Part shown: positions 56,740 through 64,000 of the stretch, one piece after another
Layout: the number at the start of each line of letters is the position of its first letter
Numbering within the stretch: the stretch's first letter is position 1
Assembly (NCBI RefSeq): GCF_003201565.1
Contig: NZ_QJJP01000006.1
Span: forward strand, 62,001 to 126,000
DNA from: Nitrosomonas sp. Nm84
Lineage (GTDB): Bacteria > Pseudomonadota > Gammaproteobacteria > Burkholderiales > Nitrosomonadaceae
Direction: 5' to 3'
DNA length: 64,000 bases
Translations under genes and position numbers: made by a program
Notes under the pieces: generated by a model
Database searches by the model: none
What the model saw: the letters and a program-made list of their open reading frames with translations, nothing else
Told to the model about the DNA's origin: nothing

Positions 56740-57237
56740 TTATTTCTGGCTGATTTTTCTGTCGAGATATTCGACTTTTACTTTTCCGATACCATGCAGG
56801 CCGATTTTCTTTGCAGCGCCGTGTGATAAATCAATGATTCTACCTTTTTTGAATGGGCCGCGGTCATTGACAAGAACATCGACATGACGACCATTAGTCA
56901 AGTTAGTCACTCTAACGCTGGAAGGTAAAGGCAACGTTTTATGAGCGGCGGTCAATCCATGTGATACAAAGCGCGTACCCATTGCCGTGCGATTGCCGGA
57001 TTCTGAGCCATACCAGGATGCGGTGCCAACTTCACGGTATCCAGCCGCTGATTTTAATGGATAGTAAGTAACACCATGAACTTTATAAGGCTTATTATAG
57101 GCTGCGTTAGGATTGGGCGAACGATGATCGTTTCCGGTTGAGCGCGACGATGAGCCGGAAAACATGGCACACCCGCTGAGTAGTGCGGCCATGAGTAACA
57201 TGATTCCAAGCGCTTTGGTAGGGATCAGTTGTGGCAT
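56740..57237 (-). CDS. rlpA: RlpA-like septal lytic transglycosylase lipoprotein
   Basis: The 165-residue protein is a lipoprotein (lipobox LSGC) with a DPBB domain: TASWYGSESGNRTAMGTRF, TAAHKTLPLPSSVRVTNL and VNDRGPFKKGRIIDLSHGAAK with the conserved catalytic Asp and the His in the family. It cleaves naked glycan strands at the septum. The SPOR domain of longer RlpA proteins is absent. The ATG at 57237 gives a proper signal peptide; a TTG at 57273 would extend it. Confidence 0.9.
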   Translation of the reverse strand: MPQLIPTKALGIMLLMAALLSGCAMFSGSSSRSTGNDHRSPNPNAAYNKPYKVHGVTYYPLKSAAGYREVGTASWYGSESGNRTAMGTRFVSHGLTAAHKTLPLPSSVRVTNLTNGRHVDVLVNDRGPFKKGRIIDLSHGAAKKIGLHGIGKVKVEYLDRKISQK

Positions 57238-57414
57238 AGGAGGATTAAATACACAATTCCGTATATAAAGCAAGAATGATTGTAATCATAACCGATGACA
57301 AATGGCTATGCAAAGGTGCTCTGCCGGATTATCAGAGTCTGCAAAATAATGAATTGGTATCAGTGCTCGAGATCGTTTTTAACTGAGGGTACCGAGAGAA
57401 TTGGTTTCTAAACA

Positions 57415-58464
57415 CTAAAAAACATAACGTATATTAATACCGCCACCCCAATCAGGGCTCCGTTCTGAGAAACCTTTCAAGCCATAAATGTTGAGTCTGA
57501 AATTATCACTGACCCTCTGCGAGAGATATAGTGTGAGATCCCTGCTGTCTTGAAGCCTTATTGGCGACTGCCCCATATTGTAACTGGCACCCATTGTGAT
57601 ACTTGGGGATAAACGATAGCCAACACTTGCAGCACCGTACATCACATTATGAAAAGTGATTTCAGACGGATTGCCAAGTATTCTATAACCGAATGTCGCA
57701 CTCAGCGTAAACTGCGATATCGTTTTAAATAAATCCCCCTGAACTGCATAATCGACTTGGCCAGTCCCTAAATTCTGATGGGCACTCGCTGTTGGGATTT
57801 TTAAGCGGGCTGTGATATCGAATGCAATGCCGCTAGGTGCGTGATCAATTAGATTGTAGCTAAACGCAGTGATAATATCGCCTAGGCCGGATTGAGTGGA
57901 TCTTGTGAGAGATCCATCGCCACCCAAAGGAATACCGCCCGCAAGGCCTAGTGTGCTTATTTTATTCTGCTTTGACTGGTTTGCATCATCGGAGTCATCA
58001 TCGCTGCCGTTATCGCTGTTACTGCCACTGCTACCCCCATTGTCATCGCTATTGACGGAACCTGAGTTGCTTCCACTGAGCGCCGGTGCTCTTCCCGCGC
58101 AATTATTATTGGTTTCATCGCACACAATCATACCACCACTACCGGCGGGACTGCCGCCGAAAAATCCACCGCCTACTATGGTTCCACTACCATCAATACC
58201 TCCAATCCCGGGTCCAAGCACATTACCAGGTCCTGTAATATTGAGATAAGGAACAATAACTCTGAACGATATCCGATCCTTGTCATAGCGCGCTGTAAAA
58301 GGAACATACCAGATATCAGTCGATTTAGTCCCGCCGTAATTACCCGTTGTAAAATCGGTTGCAGTACTGAAACTAAATCCATTTGCCCACACGACAGAGG
58401 AGTTGCAAACAAACGATAAGAGCAGGATGATATTGACCTGCTTAAATGATGATAATTGATGCAT
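57415..58464 (-). CDS. outer-membrane beta-barrel protein, transporter-like
   Basis: The 349-residue precursor has a signal peptide (cleavage near VWA, residue 27) and ends with Phe (NIRYVF), the usual C-terminal signature for barrel insertion. Alternating strands (FSFSTATDF, IWYVPFTARYD, FRVIVPYLNI) match transporter-like OMPs. Residues about 90-170 are a Gly-rich and then Ser/Asn/Asp-rich loop (GSSGSNSDNGSDDDSDD), probably a surface or periplasmic insertion. It lies downstream of the DUF5666/DUF6502 pair on the same strand, separated by 411 bp. Confidence 0.75.
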   Translation of the reverse strand: MHQLSSFKQVNIILLLSFVCNSSVVWANGFSFSTATDFTTGNYGGTKSTDIWYVPFTARYDKDRISFRVIVPYLNITGPGNVLGPGIGGIDGSGTIVGGGFFGGSPAGSGGMIVCDETNNNCAGRAPALSGSNSGSVNSDDNGGSSGSNSDNGSDDDSDDANQSKQNKISTLGLAGGIPLGGDGSLTRSTQSGLGDIITAFSYNLIDHAPSGIAFDITARLKIPTASAHQNLGTGQVDYAVQGDLFKTISQFTLSATFGYRILGNPSEITFHNVMYGAASVGYRLSPSITMGASYNMGQSPIRLQDSRDLTLYLSQRVSDNFRLNIYGLKGFSERSPDWGGGINIRYVF

Positions 58465-58875
58465 GAGAACTTGCTTGTTATTTCAACTGTTGGCCAACTA
58501 CAACTGAAGTGTATTCAATACACTGCCACAATGTTCCGCCTGCTAATGTTGAATTGATATAACAAGTTCTATGTTTTTGATTTGCACAGAATATTTTATC
58601 TACACTTCCTGCGCATAGGGTAAGACTAACAATCTGAAAAGTAAATTAGCATTTCATTTATTTTGACCTAGGTATTTGCTTAGAAATGGACGACTGACTG
58701 AATTAATTTTATTCTGTCAATCTACTGAGAACTGAGAACTACGGGAGAATTATCACATTTGCTGTTTGCATAATGATTCTAAAAGCATGGTATATCGTTA
58801 AGATTCACACCGGGGAATGAATTACGTTATTCCAACTTTCTCTTCTTGTACCGCAGTGAGTGCGTGCTTCCCTCT
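58465..58875 (-). other. AT-rich gap between the outer-membrane protein and DUF5666 genes
   Basis: 411 bp with no gene, repeat or clear hairpin. It should contain the promoter for the outer-membrane protein gene. Confidence 0.4.
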
Positions 58876-60501
58876 TTATCTATCAAAGTGCCTATCGTGA
58901 TGGCCGCTATGGTCGCGTACTCGATCTGATATATCGGTGTCTCGTAGATTATCTCTGTGATTATCAATATCCCGCGAATTCTCCCTATGGTCACCAGGTC
59001 TGTCCCGCAAATTAGATTCTCCTGGTTTTTCAGGTTTATCTATGGGTTTATGATCCGAGGGGTTTTCACGTTTTTCATATGCTTTTTCGGCATGCTCGCG
59101 TTCAATTGAACCTGCATGGTTCGATTTCTTTTCACTATTATCTCTAGCCGGAGATGCGTTTTCTGAGCGAGCACTTTCTCTAGGAGAATGATTCTTATCT
59201 GGATTAACATTGATTTCTTTTTTTAAGCTATCTTTGCTGCTGCTTTCACTATGACCATTGTTATGGTTTTTACCACCATCATTCTCTTTGGTGGGTTCAT
59301 TTTCTGGATGATTCTTTTTGTCTTTACCACCGCCATTAGTTTGATTTCTCTCGTATCTTTCCAGTAGTTGAACTGGTGATTCGTGCTTTAATTCAATGTG
59401 TTCCGCAATAATTCGCTGATCTGCACCTAATCGACCGCTGACTTGAATGCGTTGATCCTGTCTGAGATCACCTCTTGTGTGGCCCGGTGCCATCTGCACA
59501 TCGGAGTCAAGCGTGATAGCCCGGTTACTTAAATTGACTTCCTTGTCATTGAATGTATGGACATATCCTTCGATCACCATATGTTCCACATTGCCAATGC
59601 TTTGGCGTGTAGGTTCAGTTTGGATATGCTGTGCTTGCAGATGAGCACCATCCCAGTGACCTGCCACACGTACTTCCATACCTTGTGTAAGATTTGTCGG
59701 TAATGATTGTTGAACACCATGTTCAACGCGAGCGCCATTAACCTCAAAACCGCTGGCATCTACATGAGTCACATGGCCCACTATTCTGGCTTCTGCAAGC
59801 GGTTGAATTGATTCAATACGGGATGCTACGATGGTGCCGCCAGCAAGTCTGTGACCGCTAACTTGCACCCAATCACCAGCTCTCAAGCTTGAAAAATGAT
59901 CATGATCTCTTGATTGTCCAATTTGTATCGTTTGACCTAATACTTGCACTTCTCGAGTTTCGACGTTAAGACTGCTGATAGGCCCAACGGCAGCATGGAT
60001 GACTGCAATATTACGTGCTGTAAGCTCACGATCTGTGCCAATCGTACGCACAGCAACTACCTGACCTAACGCCAAATCACGAACCGTGGATGGTCGTCCA
60101 TCGACAGAGATTGGCGTATTGTCGTCATAGTGAATTTCAACGCCGTTGACACAAATACTCGCAAATCCCGTGATAGTGCCAACAACGCCTGTGCCGCCGA
60201 TACCGGAATCGCTTGCGACACTTCCAGTTCCGCCGATTCCACTTGCCTGGTCACCGGTTCCTCCTACTCCGCCATCGTAGATGCCTGTGCCACCGATGCC
60301 GGAATCGGATACAGTTTTGCTGCCATGAATACCTGTGCCACCAATGCCAGATTGACCGAGAACTACAGGATTAATTGCCGAAGCATTTGACTCGCAATTG
60401 TTTTTTGCTAATGCATTCACTGAACATATAAGCAACAAAGTAACAATGCGCGCCAGATAAGCGCTAATATGGTATACCGCTGTCAATGAAATTTTTGTCA
60501 T
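58876..60501 (-). CDS. exported DUF5666 protein with GIGGTG repeats
   Basis: The 541-residue precursor has a signal peptide (about 1-32), then five imperfect repeats of S-G-I-G-G-T-G (about residues 50-110), then several tandem OB-like DUF5666 modules (about 112-385; GQVVAVRTIG, AGDWVQVSGHRL, GMEVRVAGHWDG, DQRIQVSGRLG), then a very hydrophilic tail of about 155 residues rich in Asp, His, Glu, Asn, Lys and Arg ending HSGHHDRHFDR, which could bind metal. It follows the DUF6502 gene by 25 bp. Function unknown; likely surface or periplasmic. Confidence 0.8.
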   Translation of the reverse strand: MTKISLTAVYHISAYLARIVTLLLICSVNALAKNNCESNASAINPVVLGQSGIGGTGIHGSKTVSDSGIGGTGIYDGGVGGTGDQASGIGGTGSVASDSGIGGTGVVGTITGFASICVNGVEIHYDDNTPISVDGRPSTVRDLALGQVVAVRTIGTDRELTARNIAVIHAAVGPISSLNVETREVQVLGQTIQIGQSRDHDHFSSLRAGDWVQVSGHRLAGGTIVASRIESIQPLAEARIVGHVTHVDASGFEVNGARVEHGVQQSLPTNLTQGMEVRVAGHWDGAHLQAQHIQTEPTRQSIGNVEHMVIEGYVHTFNDKEVNLSNRAITLDSDVQMAPGHTRGDLRQDQRIQVSGRLGADQRIIAEHIELKHESPVQLLERYERNQTNGGGKDKKNHPENEPTKENDGGKNHNNGHSESSSKDSLKKEINVNPDKNHSPRESARSENASPARDNSEKKSNHAGSIEREHAEKAYEKRENPSDHKPIDKPEKPGESNLRDRPGDHRENSRDIDNHRDNLRDTDISDRVRDHSGHHDRHFDR

Positions 60502-60526
60502 CCAAGACTTCTAACGTATTTTTTAT

Positions 60527-61405
60527 TCACCAATTATTGTGTACATCATCTTTTTTCTCAGCAGATATCTCTGGCTCAACAGATTCACTAAAGTAATAAA
60601 TACCAAATGTCATACGGTGTCGTGGACCACTATTCAGCGCATCATTCTTTTCCAGTTCTATCGCCTCTTTGTTAATGGCGAGTAGAGATTCCATGCCAAA
60701 AGATTCAGATTTCTCTGCAAGCATCCTGACGGAATCTGCACTTAATCCATCATAATAAACGCTACGCTCCAGAAATGGTTGATTATCTTGTAACAGATTA
60801 CTGGTAGCTGCTGCTGCATGATCGTGCAGATTATGGCCAAAATAATAAACTTTTTCATCAAAGCCGTGTACAGGGATAAAAGCAGCTGTATTGAGGCAGA
60901 CGCGCTTTTTATCGTCAAAGTGAGCTACGCCGAGCCTTAGCCATTCATCAAGCACGACCCGCGAACGAATGTCACAGCTCACGCTGGCAACCAATCCTTC
61001 AAAAGAGATATCCCCACCTTCTTTAATAAATCTGGGCAAAGGCTTGGGCTGATTGTTTTCATCCAGATAACGCGTATTACTTGTCCATAGACTTACGAGT
61101 CGCGCGCCCATTGAAACTGCTTGCGGGATAATTTCGGTATTTGAATGATCGTAATGGCGTAATCGCTTGATGTCTTTACGATGAATGCCTGTAAGCAAAC
61201 TTAAGTGACTGTCAGTAGAGGGCTTTCCTCCGATCCTGAATTCTTTCTCCGCCACCTCTACAAAGATATCCTTAAGTAATTCGGATAAATAATTATAAGT
61301 AATTCCTTTTGCTAGCATCAATTTGATCAATGGTCGCAACACCCGACGCAATGCAGAAACAAGCGCTGGTGAAAATATTGAAATAGAGGGAAAAACGCAG
61401 TGCAT
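60527..61405 (-). CDS. DUF6502 family protein
   Basis: The 292-residue protein starts with a helical region (LRRVLRPLIKLMLAKGITYNYLSELLKDIFVEVAEKEF) resembling a winged-helix, then GKPSTDSHLSLLTGIHRKDIKRL, typical of DUF6502. No membrane segment. It may be a transcriptional regulator (inference from the HTH-like N-terminus). It is the first gene of a pair with the DUF5666 gene and is divergent from the promoter at 61508. Confidence 0.75.
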   Translation of the reverse strand: MHCVFPSISIFSPALVSALRRVLRPLIKLMLAKGITYNYLSELLKDIFVEVAEKEFRIGGKPSTDSHLSLLTGIHRKDIKRLRHYDHSNTEIIPQAVSMGARLVSLWTSNTRYLDENNQPKPLPRFIKEGGDISFEGLVASVSCDIRSRVVLDEWLRLGVAHFDDKKRVCLNTAAFIPVHGFDEKVYYFGHNLHDHAAAATSNLLQDNQPFLERSVYYDGLSADSVRMLAEKSESFGMESLLAINKEAIELEKNDALNSGPRHRMTFGIYYFSESVEPEISAEKKDDVHNNW

Positions 61406-61507
61406 ATTAAGAATAAGGATATCAGATTATTAAAATAAAATTGCAAATTGATAGCCAATAATATCACGGTACAGCAAACTAGATGTGGGAAACTATTACA
61501 CATTTTG

Positions 61508-61536
61508 TTGACATGGAAATATTTCCTACGTAATAT
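61508..61536 (+). promoter_or_regulatory. near-consensus sigma-70 promoter with internal palindrome
   Basis: TTGACA (61508-61513), 17 bp spacer and TAATAT (61531-61536). The spacer holds a perfect 12 bp palindrome GGAAATATTTCC (61515-61526), a plausible operator. The transcript would start near 61543 and read into the frameshifted exported peptide gene at 61620. Confidence 0.65.
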
Positions 61537-61619
61537 GTTTTATGTGGAAAAAAATCACACGCACACATCGCGATAGCGTTTTACCAATGCTGCATCAATT
61601 TAAATTAAGGAGAAGTAGC

Positions 61620-61732
61620 ATGAAAAGGTTTTCTCAAACATTACAATTCTTATATTAGGTATAGGCCTTACTTCTACTTCCGTCTTGGCGCGACAAGCAG
61701 TCGATGATTATTTGGATATACGTACGGTATAG
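61620..61732 (+). pseudogene. frameshifted small exported protein gene
   Basis: ATG at 61620 has a strong AAGGAG ribosome site and reads MKRFSQ, but the frame stops after six more codons. Shifting by one base near 61636 restores a hydrophobic signal-peptide core and cleavage site (NITILILGIGLTSTSVLA) then RQAVDDYLDIRTV and a stop at 61730. The simplest view is a 1 bp deletion in a short exported protein gene driven by the promoter at 61508. The next 430 bp before 62164 contain only repeats and doubtful frames. Confidence 0.55.
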
Positions 61733-61823
61733 ATAATCCCGTCGAACATATATTGATATTGTTTGAACGAAAAAGACAGCTCAGGGAATATACGTACGGT
61801 ATAGATAATTCCGTCGAACATAT
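61716..61823. repeat. 36 bp direct repeat with 36 bp spacer
   Basis: The 36 bp at 61716-61751 recur at 61788-61823 with one mismatch (61738 C, 61810 T); the interval between them is also 36 bp. Core: ACGTACGGTATAGATAAT. The second copy ends the region of similarity exactly, with different bases on both sides. Confidence 0.85.
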
Positions 61824-61949
61824 GTGGCGTGAGTGTAGTGTGGATGATGCAAGCAGATATGTACGTCAAAGACACGATGAAGATACCACTGCAGAGTTTG
61901 CACGCGATGGCCAAAATGCCAGCGATCGTGAAGCAAGGCGCGTTGGAAA

Positions 61950-62057
61950 GTTACTTTGGGAAAGTGATTATTTTCAGGGCGATCACTCAAAGTGGTCGAG
62001 TACAAAGATGTTGGAATGGCCGTTACTTTGGAAAATTGACCAAGTTTAGGGTGGTCA
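61950..62057. repeat. imperfect direct repeat with the same 72 bp period
   Basis: GTTACTTTGGGAAAGTGATT at 61950 is repeated imperfectly from 62022 (GTTACTTTGGAAAATTGACC), about 26 of 36 positions matching, again at a distance of exactly 72 bp. It lies just upstream of the cupredoxin gene. It could be the end of a degraded insertion sequence or a regulatory repeat; not resolved. Confidence 0.4.
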
Positions 62058-62163
62058 TGGTAGCGTGAATTAAGAAAAATCAGTGACGTCAGACTAACGG
62101 CGGAGCTGGGTTAATACAGAAAGAAGTCTAAAGCAAAGTTAATTAATCCATGGAGAGCATTGA

Positions 62164-63987
62164 ATGCTTGATACAAATTTTATTAAAAAGGTCGTGAATC
62201 TGACGGTTTATTCGTCAGCAGTTTTAACACTTTTATCAGTGGGCGCTGCTTCTGCAGGTGATAACGAAATCCAATTTCAACTGACCGATAATCCAGGACG
62301 CTGGTTTGATACCGGAACGGCAGTCGCAGGAAATCGTTCGATTGCAATTGCCTCGCCAGGTGTACGCGTCAAGTTTTCCGGCAATTCCAATACAGTGCAC
62401 ACGCGCAGCAGTTTGATCTATCCAACAGGTGCTGCCAATATGCCATTCAATACAGAACCCAGAAAAGGTGGCGATGATGTAACCCTGACAACGCCCGGCC
62501 TGTATGTTTTTACTTGCAGTATTCACCCCTACATGTTTGGCGCAGTGATTGTCGATGACCCCAAAACAAGTGGCTTGGATCTCGGGTCCTCGATCAGTTT
62601 AATCAATGGTATTACTGTCCCCACGAGTAGCGATTTGGCAACGCGTCTGCTGCGAACTTTCTTTATTGCAACCAATCCCGCCAACTGGCAAGACTATGCG
62701 AGTAATAAACCTTGGCATGTTACCTATCCGGATGTTGACGTGCGTGTAGATATTGGTGTCGTCAATCTACCTGATGTGTTGAATGCCCGCTATGGCAATG
62801 ATATCCCCTTGGCTGCACTTGAAAATCCAGAAACACCTGCAGTGGGTGAAGTATGGGTTGCCACGCAGTTCGAAACCACTACAGGAAAAGAAAAACCAGG
62901 TACGGTATCAGCAGTAGATGGCACTTCCTGGCAAGTCACCCGCAAAGTGGCGCTACCCTCCATTGATATGAACAATCCACATAATATGTGGACAGACAAG
63001 GATCAGAACGTGATTTACGTCACGCAGTGGTTTGACAGTAAGCTGACTGTATATGATCGCCAAACAGGCAAGCTCATTCGCAATGTGTCCGTAGGTGAAT
63101 CGCCAGCGCACGTGATGACTTTGACGGATAGTGACCGGCTTCACGTCACCAATAACGGCGACACCCGCCCAGACTCTGTGATGGAGCTGGCTCCGCTTGC
63201 AACCGGAGTGCTAGGCCGAGTTGATATTGGACGAGGCAATGCCCATGCGCATTGGATGAGTCATGACGGTAAAACCATGGTAACGCCAAACGTCTTTTCA
63301 GGCGATTCCACGCAATACAATTTCCATACCGACTCGATCGAAGCCATCTTGCCGGTAAGCAGTCCATTCGGTCATCCGTTGGCGACAGGCATGATGCCGG
63401 ACGCCAGCAAATATTACGTGGCTAATCTGCTCGACAGCACCATCGCTGTCGTGAACATGGATACTCATCAAGTGACCAAGCATATCAATCTGATAAAAAA
63501 TTATAACCCTATAACCGGGGCCATTTCCGGACCTGTCGGTGCACTTCCGATTCAAACACCGGTTTCTCCTGATGGAAAAAATATGGTTACCGCCAATACG
63601 CTCACAGGCACGATTACCATTGTTAACACGAGCACTGACGAAGTGGTTGCCATGCTGCCATGCGATCCCGGTTGCCATGGTGTGCAATACGGCGCTAAAA
63701 AAGGTGGTGGTTATTTTGCGTATGTTTCCAGCAAGTTCTCGAACAGAATGCTCATCGTGGATCCTGATCCAAACGGTGATGGCGATCCATCTGATGCCAA
63801 GATTGCAGGTCAAGTAGGGTTGTTCTCTACAAGCACAACACAGCAAGATGACACCATCAAAGGCAATCCTGGAATGGGTGGACAGGGTATCCTGCCGATC
63901 CCTCTGGCTTACAACGGTTGGGTTCAGAATCTACCGGCGGCCTGGAGTAATCAATTGACACCGGCACAGCGCGATCCGATTAAATAA
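62164..63987 (+). CDS. exported cupredoxin/beta-propeller fusion protein
   Basis: The 607-residue precursor has a signal peptide (cleavage near ASA, residue 31). Residues 34-132 form a cupredoxin domain with a full type 1 copper ligand set: His79 (TVHTRS), Cys118, His121 and Met124 in CSIHPYM. Residues about 225-560 are a seven-bladed YVTN/YncE-type beta-propeller with several histidines (NNPHNM, SPAHVM, NAHAHWMSH, FGHPL, CHGV) and a calcium-like loop DPNGDGDP near 535. Order is reversed compared with nitrous oxide reductase (propeller first, cupredoxin last). Likely a periplasmic copper electron carrier or oxidoreductase. GGAGAG ribosome site. No partner gene within the window. Confidence 0.85.
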   Translation: MLDTNFIKKVVNLTVYSSAVLTLLSVGAASAGDNEIQFQLTDNPGRWFDTGTAVAGNRSIAIASPGVRVKFSGNSNTVHTRSSLIYPTGAANMPFNTEPRKGGDDVTLTTPGLYVFTCSIHPYMFGAVIVDDPKTSGLDLGSSISLINGITVPTSSDLATRLLRTFFIATNPANWQDYASNKPWHVTYPDVDVRVDIGVVNLPDVLNARYGNDIPLAALENPETPAVGEVWVATQFETTTGKEKPGTVSAVDGTSWQVTRKVALPSIDMNNPHNMWTDKDQNVIYVTQWFDSKLTVYDRQTGKLIRNVSVGESPAHVMTLTDSDRLHVTNNGDTRPDSVMELAPLATGVLGRVDIGRGNAHAHWMSHDGKTMVTPNVFSGDSTQYNFHTDSIEAILPVSSPFGHPLATGMMPDASKYYVANLLDSTIAVVNMDTHQVTKHINLIKNYNPITGAISGPVGALPIQTPVSPDGKNMVTANTLTGTITIVNTSTDEVVAMLPCDPGCHGVQYGAKKGGGYFAYVSSKFSNRMLIVDPDPNGDGDPSDAKIAGQVGLFSTSTTQQDDTIKGNPGMGGQGILPIPLAYNGWVQNLPAAWSNQLTPAQRDPIK

Positions 63988-64000
63988 TTAATTAATATAG

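Noticed and set aside
61716-61823. CRISPR-like arrangement of 36 bp repeat, 36 bp spacer, 36 bp repeat
   Set aside because: Only two repeat copies with a mismatch, no third copy, no cas genes, and a second repeat pair of the same 72 bp period nearby fits a decayed tandem repeat better.
1-64000. tRNA, rRNA or riboswitch genes
   Set aside because: No cloverleaf with a T-loop consensus, no rRNA segment and no known riboswitch core were recognised by eye; a covariance-model search would be decisive.

Overview
The window looks like the chromosome of a betaproteobacterium, most likely an ammonia oxidiser of the Nitrosomonas/Nitrosospira group. This is inferred from a cytochrome P460 family gene, a betaproteobacterial DUF3460 gene, a malyl-CoA lyase/malate-CoA ligase cluster and general gene style. 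No rRNA, tRNA or ammonia-oxidation operon is present to confirm it. A parS site next to mnmG-rsmG-parA-parB (32.1-36.4 kb) suggests this part lies in the origin-proximal region.

Layout. 0-2.6 kb: a DUF3482 GTPase/DUF2868 membrane protein pair and a class I glutamine amidotransferase. 2.6-7.1 kb: a GC-rich two-gene operon coding for a SIR2-like/TIR protein and a STAND NTPase ending in a formylglycine-generating-enzyme (C-type-lectin-like) fold, bordered by decayed IS110 and IS5 pieces. It is the best candidate for an uncharacterised immune or conflict system. 7.1-11.3 kb: cold-shock protein, SPOR-containing D,D-carboxypeptidase, TusA-like protein, and the divergent pmbA/darP pair. 11.5-20 kb: a block of different composition with gltB, gltD and a type III glutamine synthetase, a complete GS-GOGAT route that looks acquired. 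20-32 kb: mostly single housekeeping or unknown genes (histone-deacetylase-like, cytochrome P460, SDR, polyamine-synthase-like, DUF454, FKBP, a giant DUF748/AsmA-like protein).

32-41 kb: mnmG-rsmG-parA-parB-Trm112-like-ADP-ribosylglycohydrolase, then mcl-mtkA-mtkB (malate to malyl-CoA to acetyl-CoA plus glyoxylate). 41-45.4 kb: a 1354-residue MASE1/PAS hybrid histidine kinase. 46.8-56.7 kb: an eleven-gene type II secretion/type IV pilus-like operon whose secretin carries a C-terminal cohesin-like domain. 56.7-64 kb: rlpA, an outer-membrane protein, a DUF5666 protein with GIGGTG repeats, a DUF6502 protein, a decayed exported peptide gene behind a near-consensus promoter, and a cupredoxin/beta-propeller fusion protein.

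Five copies of an interspersed, nonautonomous palindromic element of about 150 bp (ends TTAACAGGCCGYTGAAAAAC) lie between genes at 17.7, 25.1, 26.4, 27.5 and 45.8 kb. One of them supplies the stop codon of the glutamine synthetase gene.
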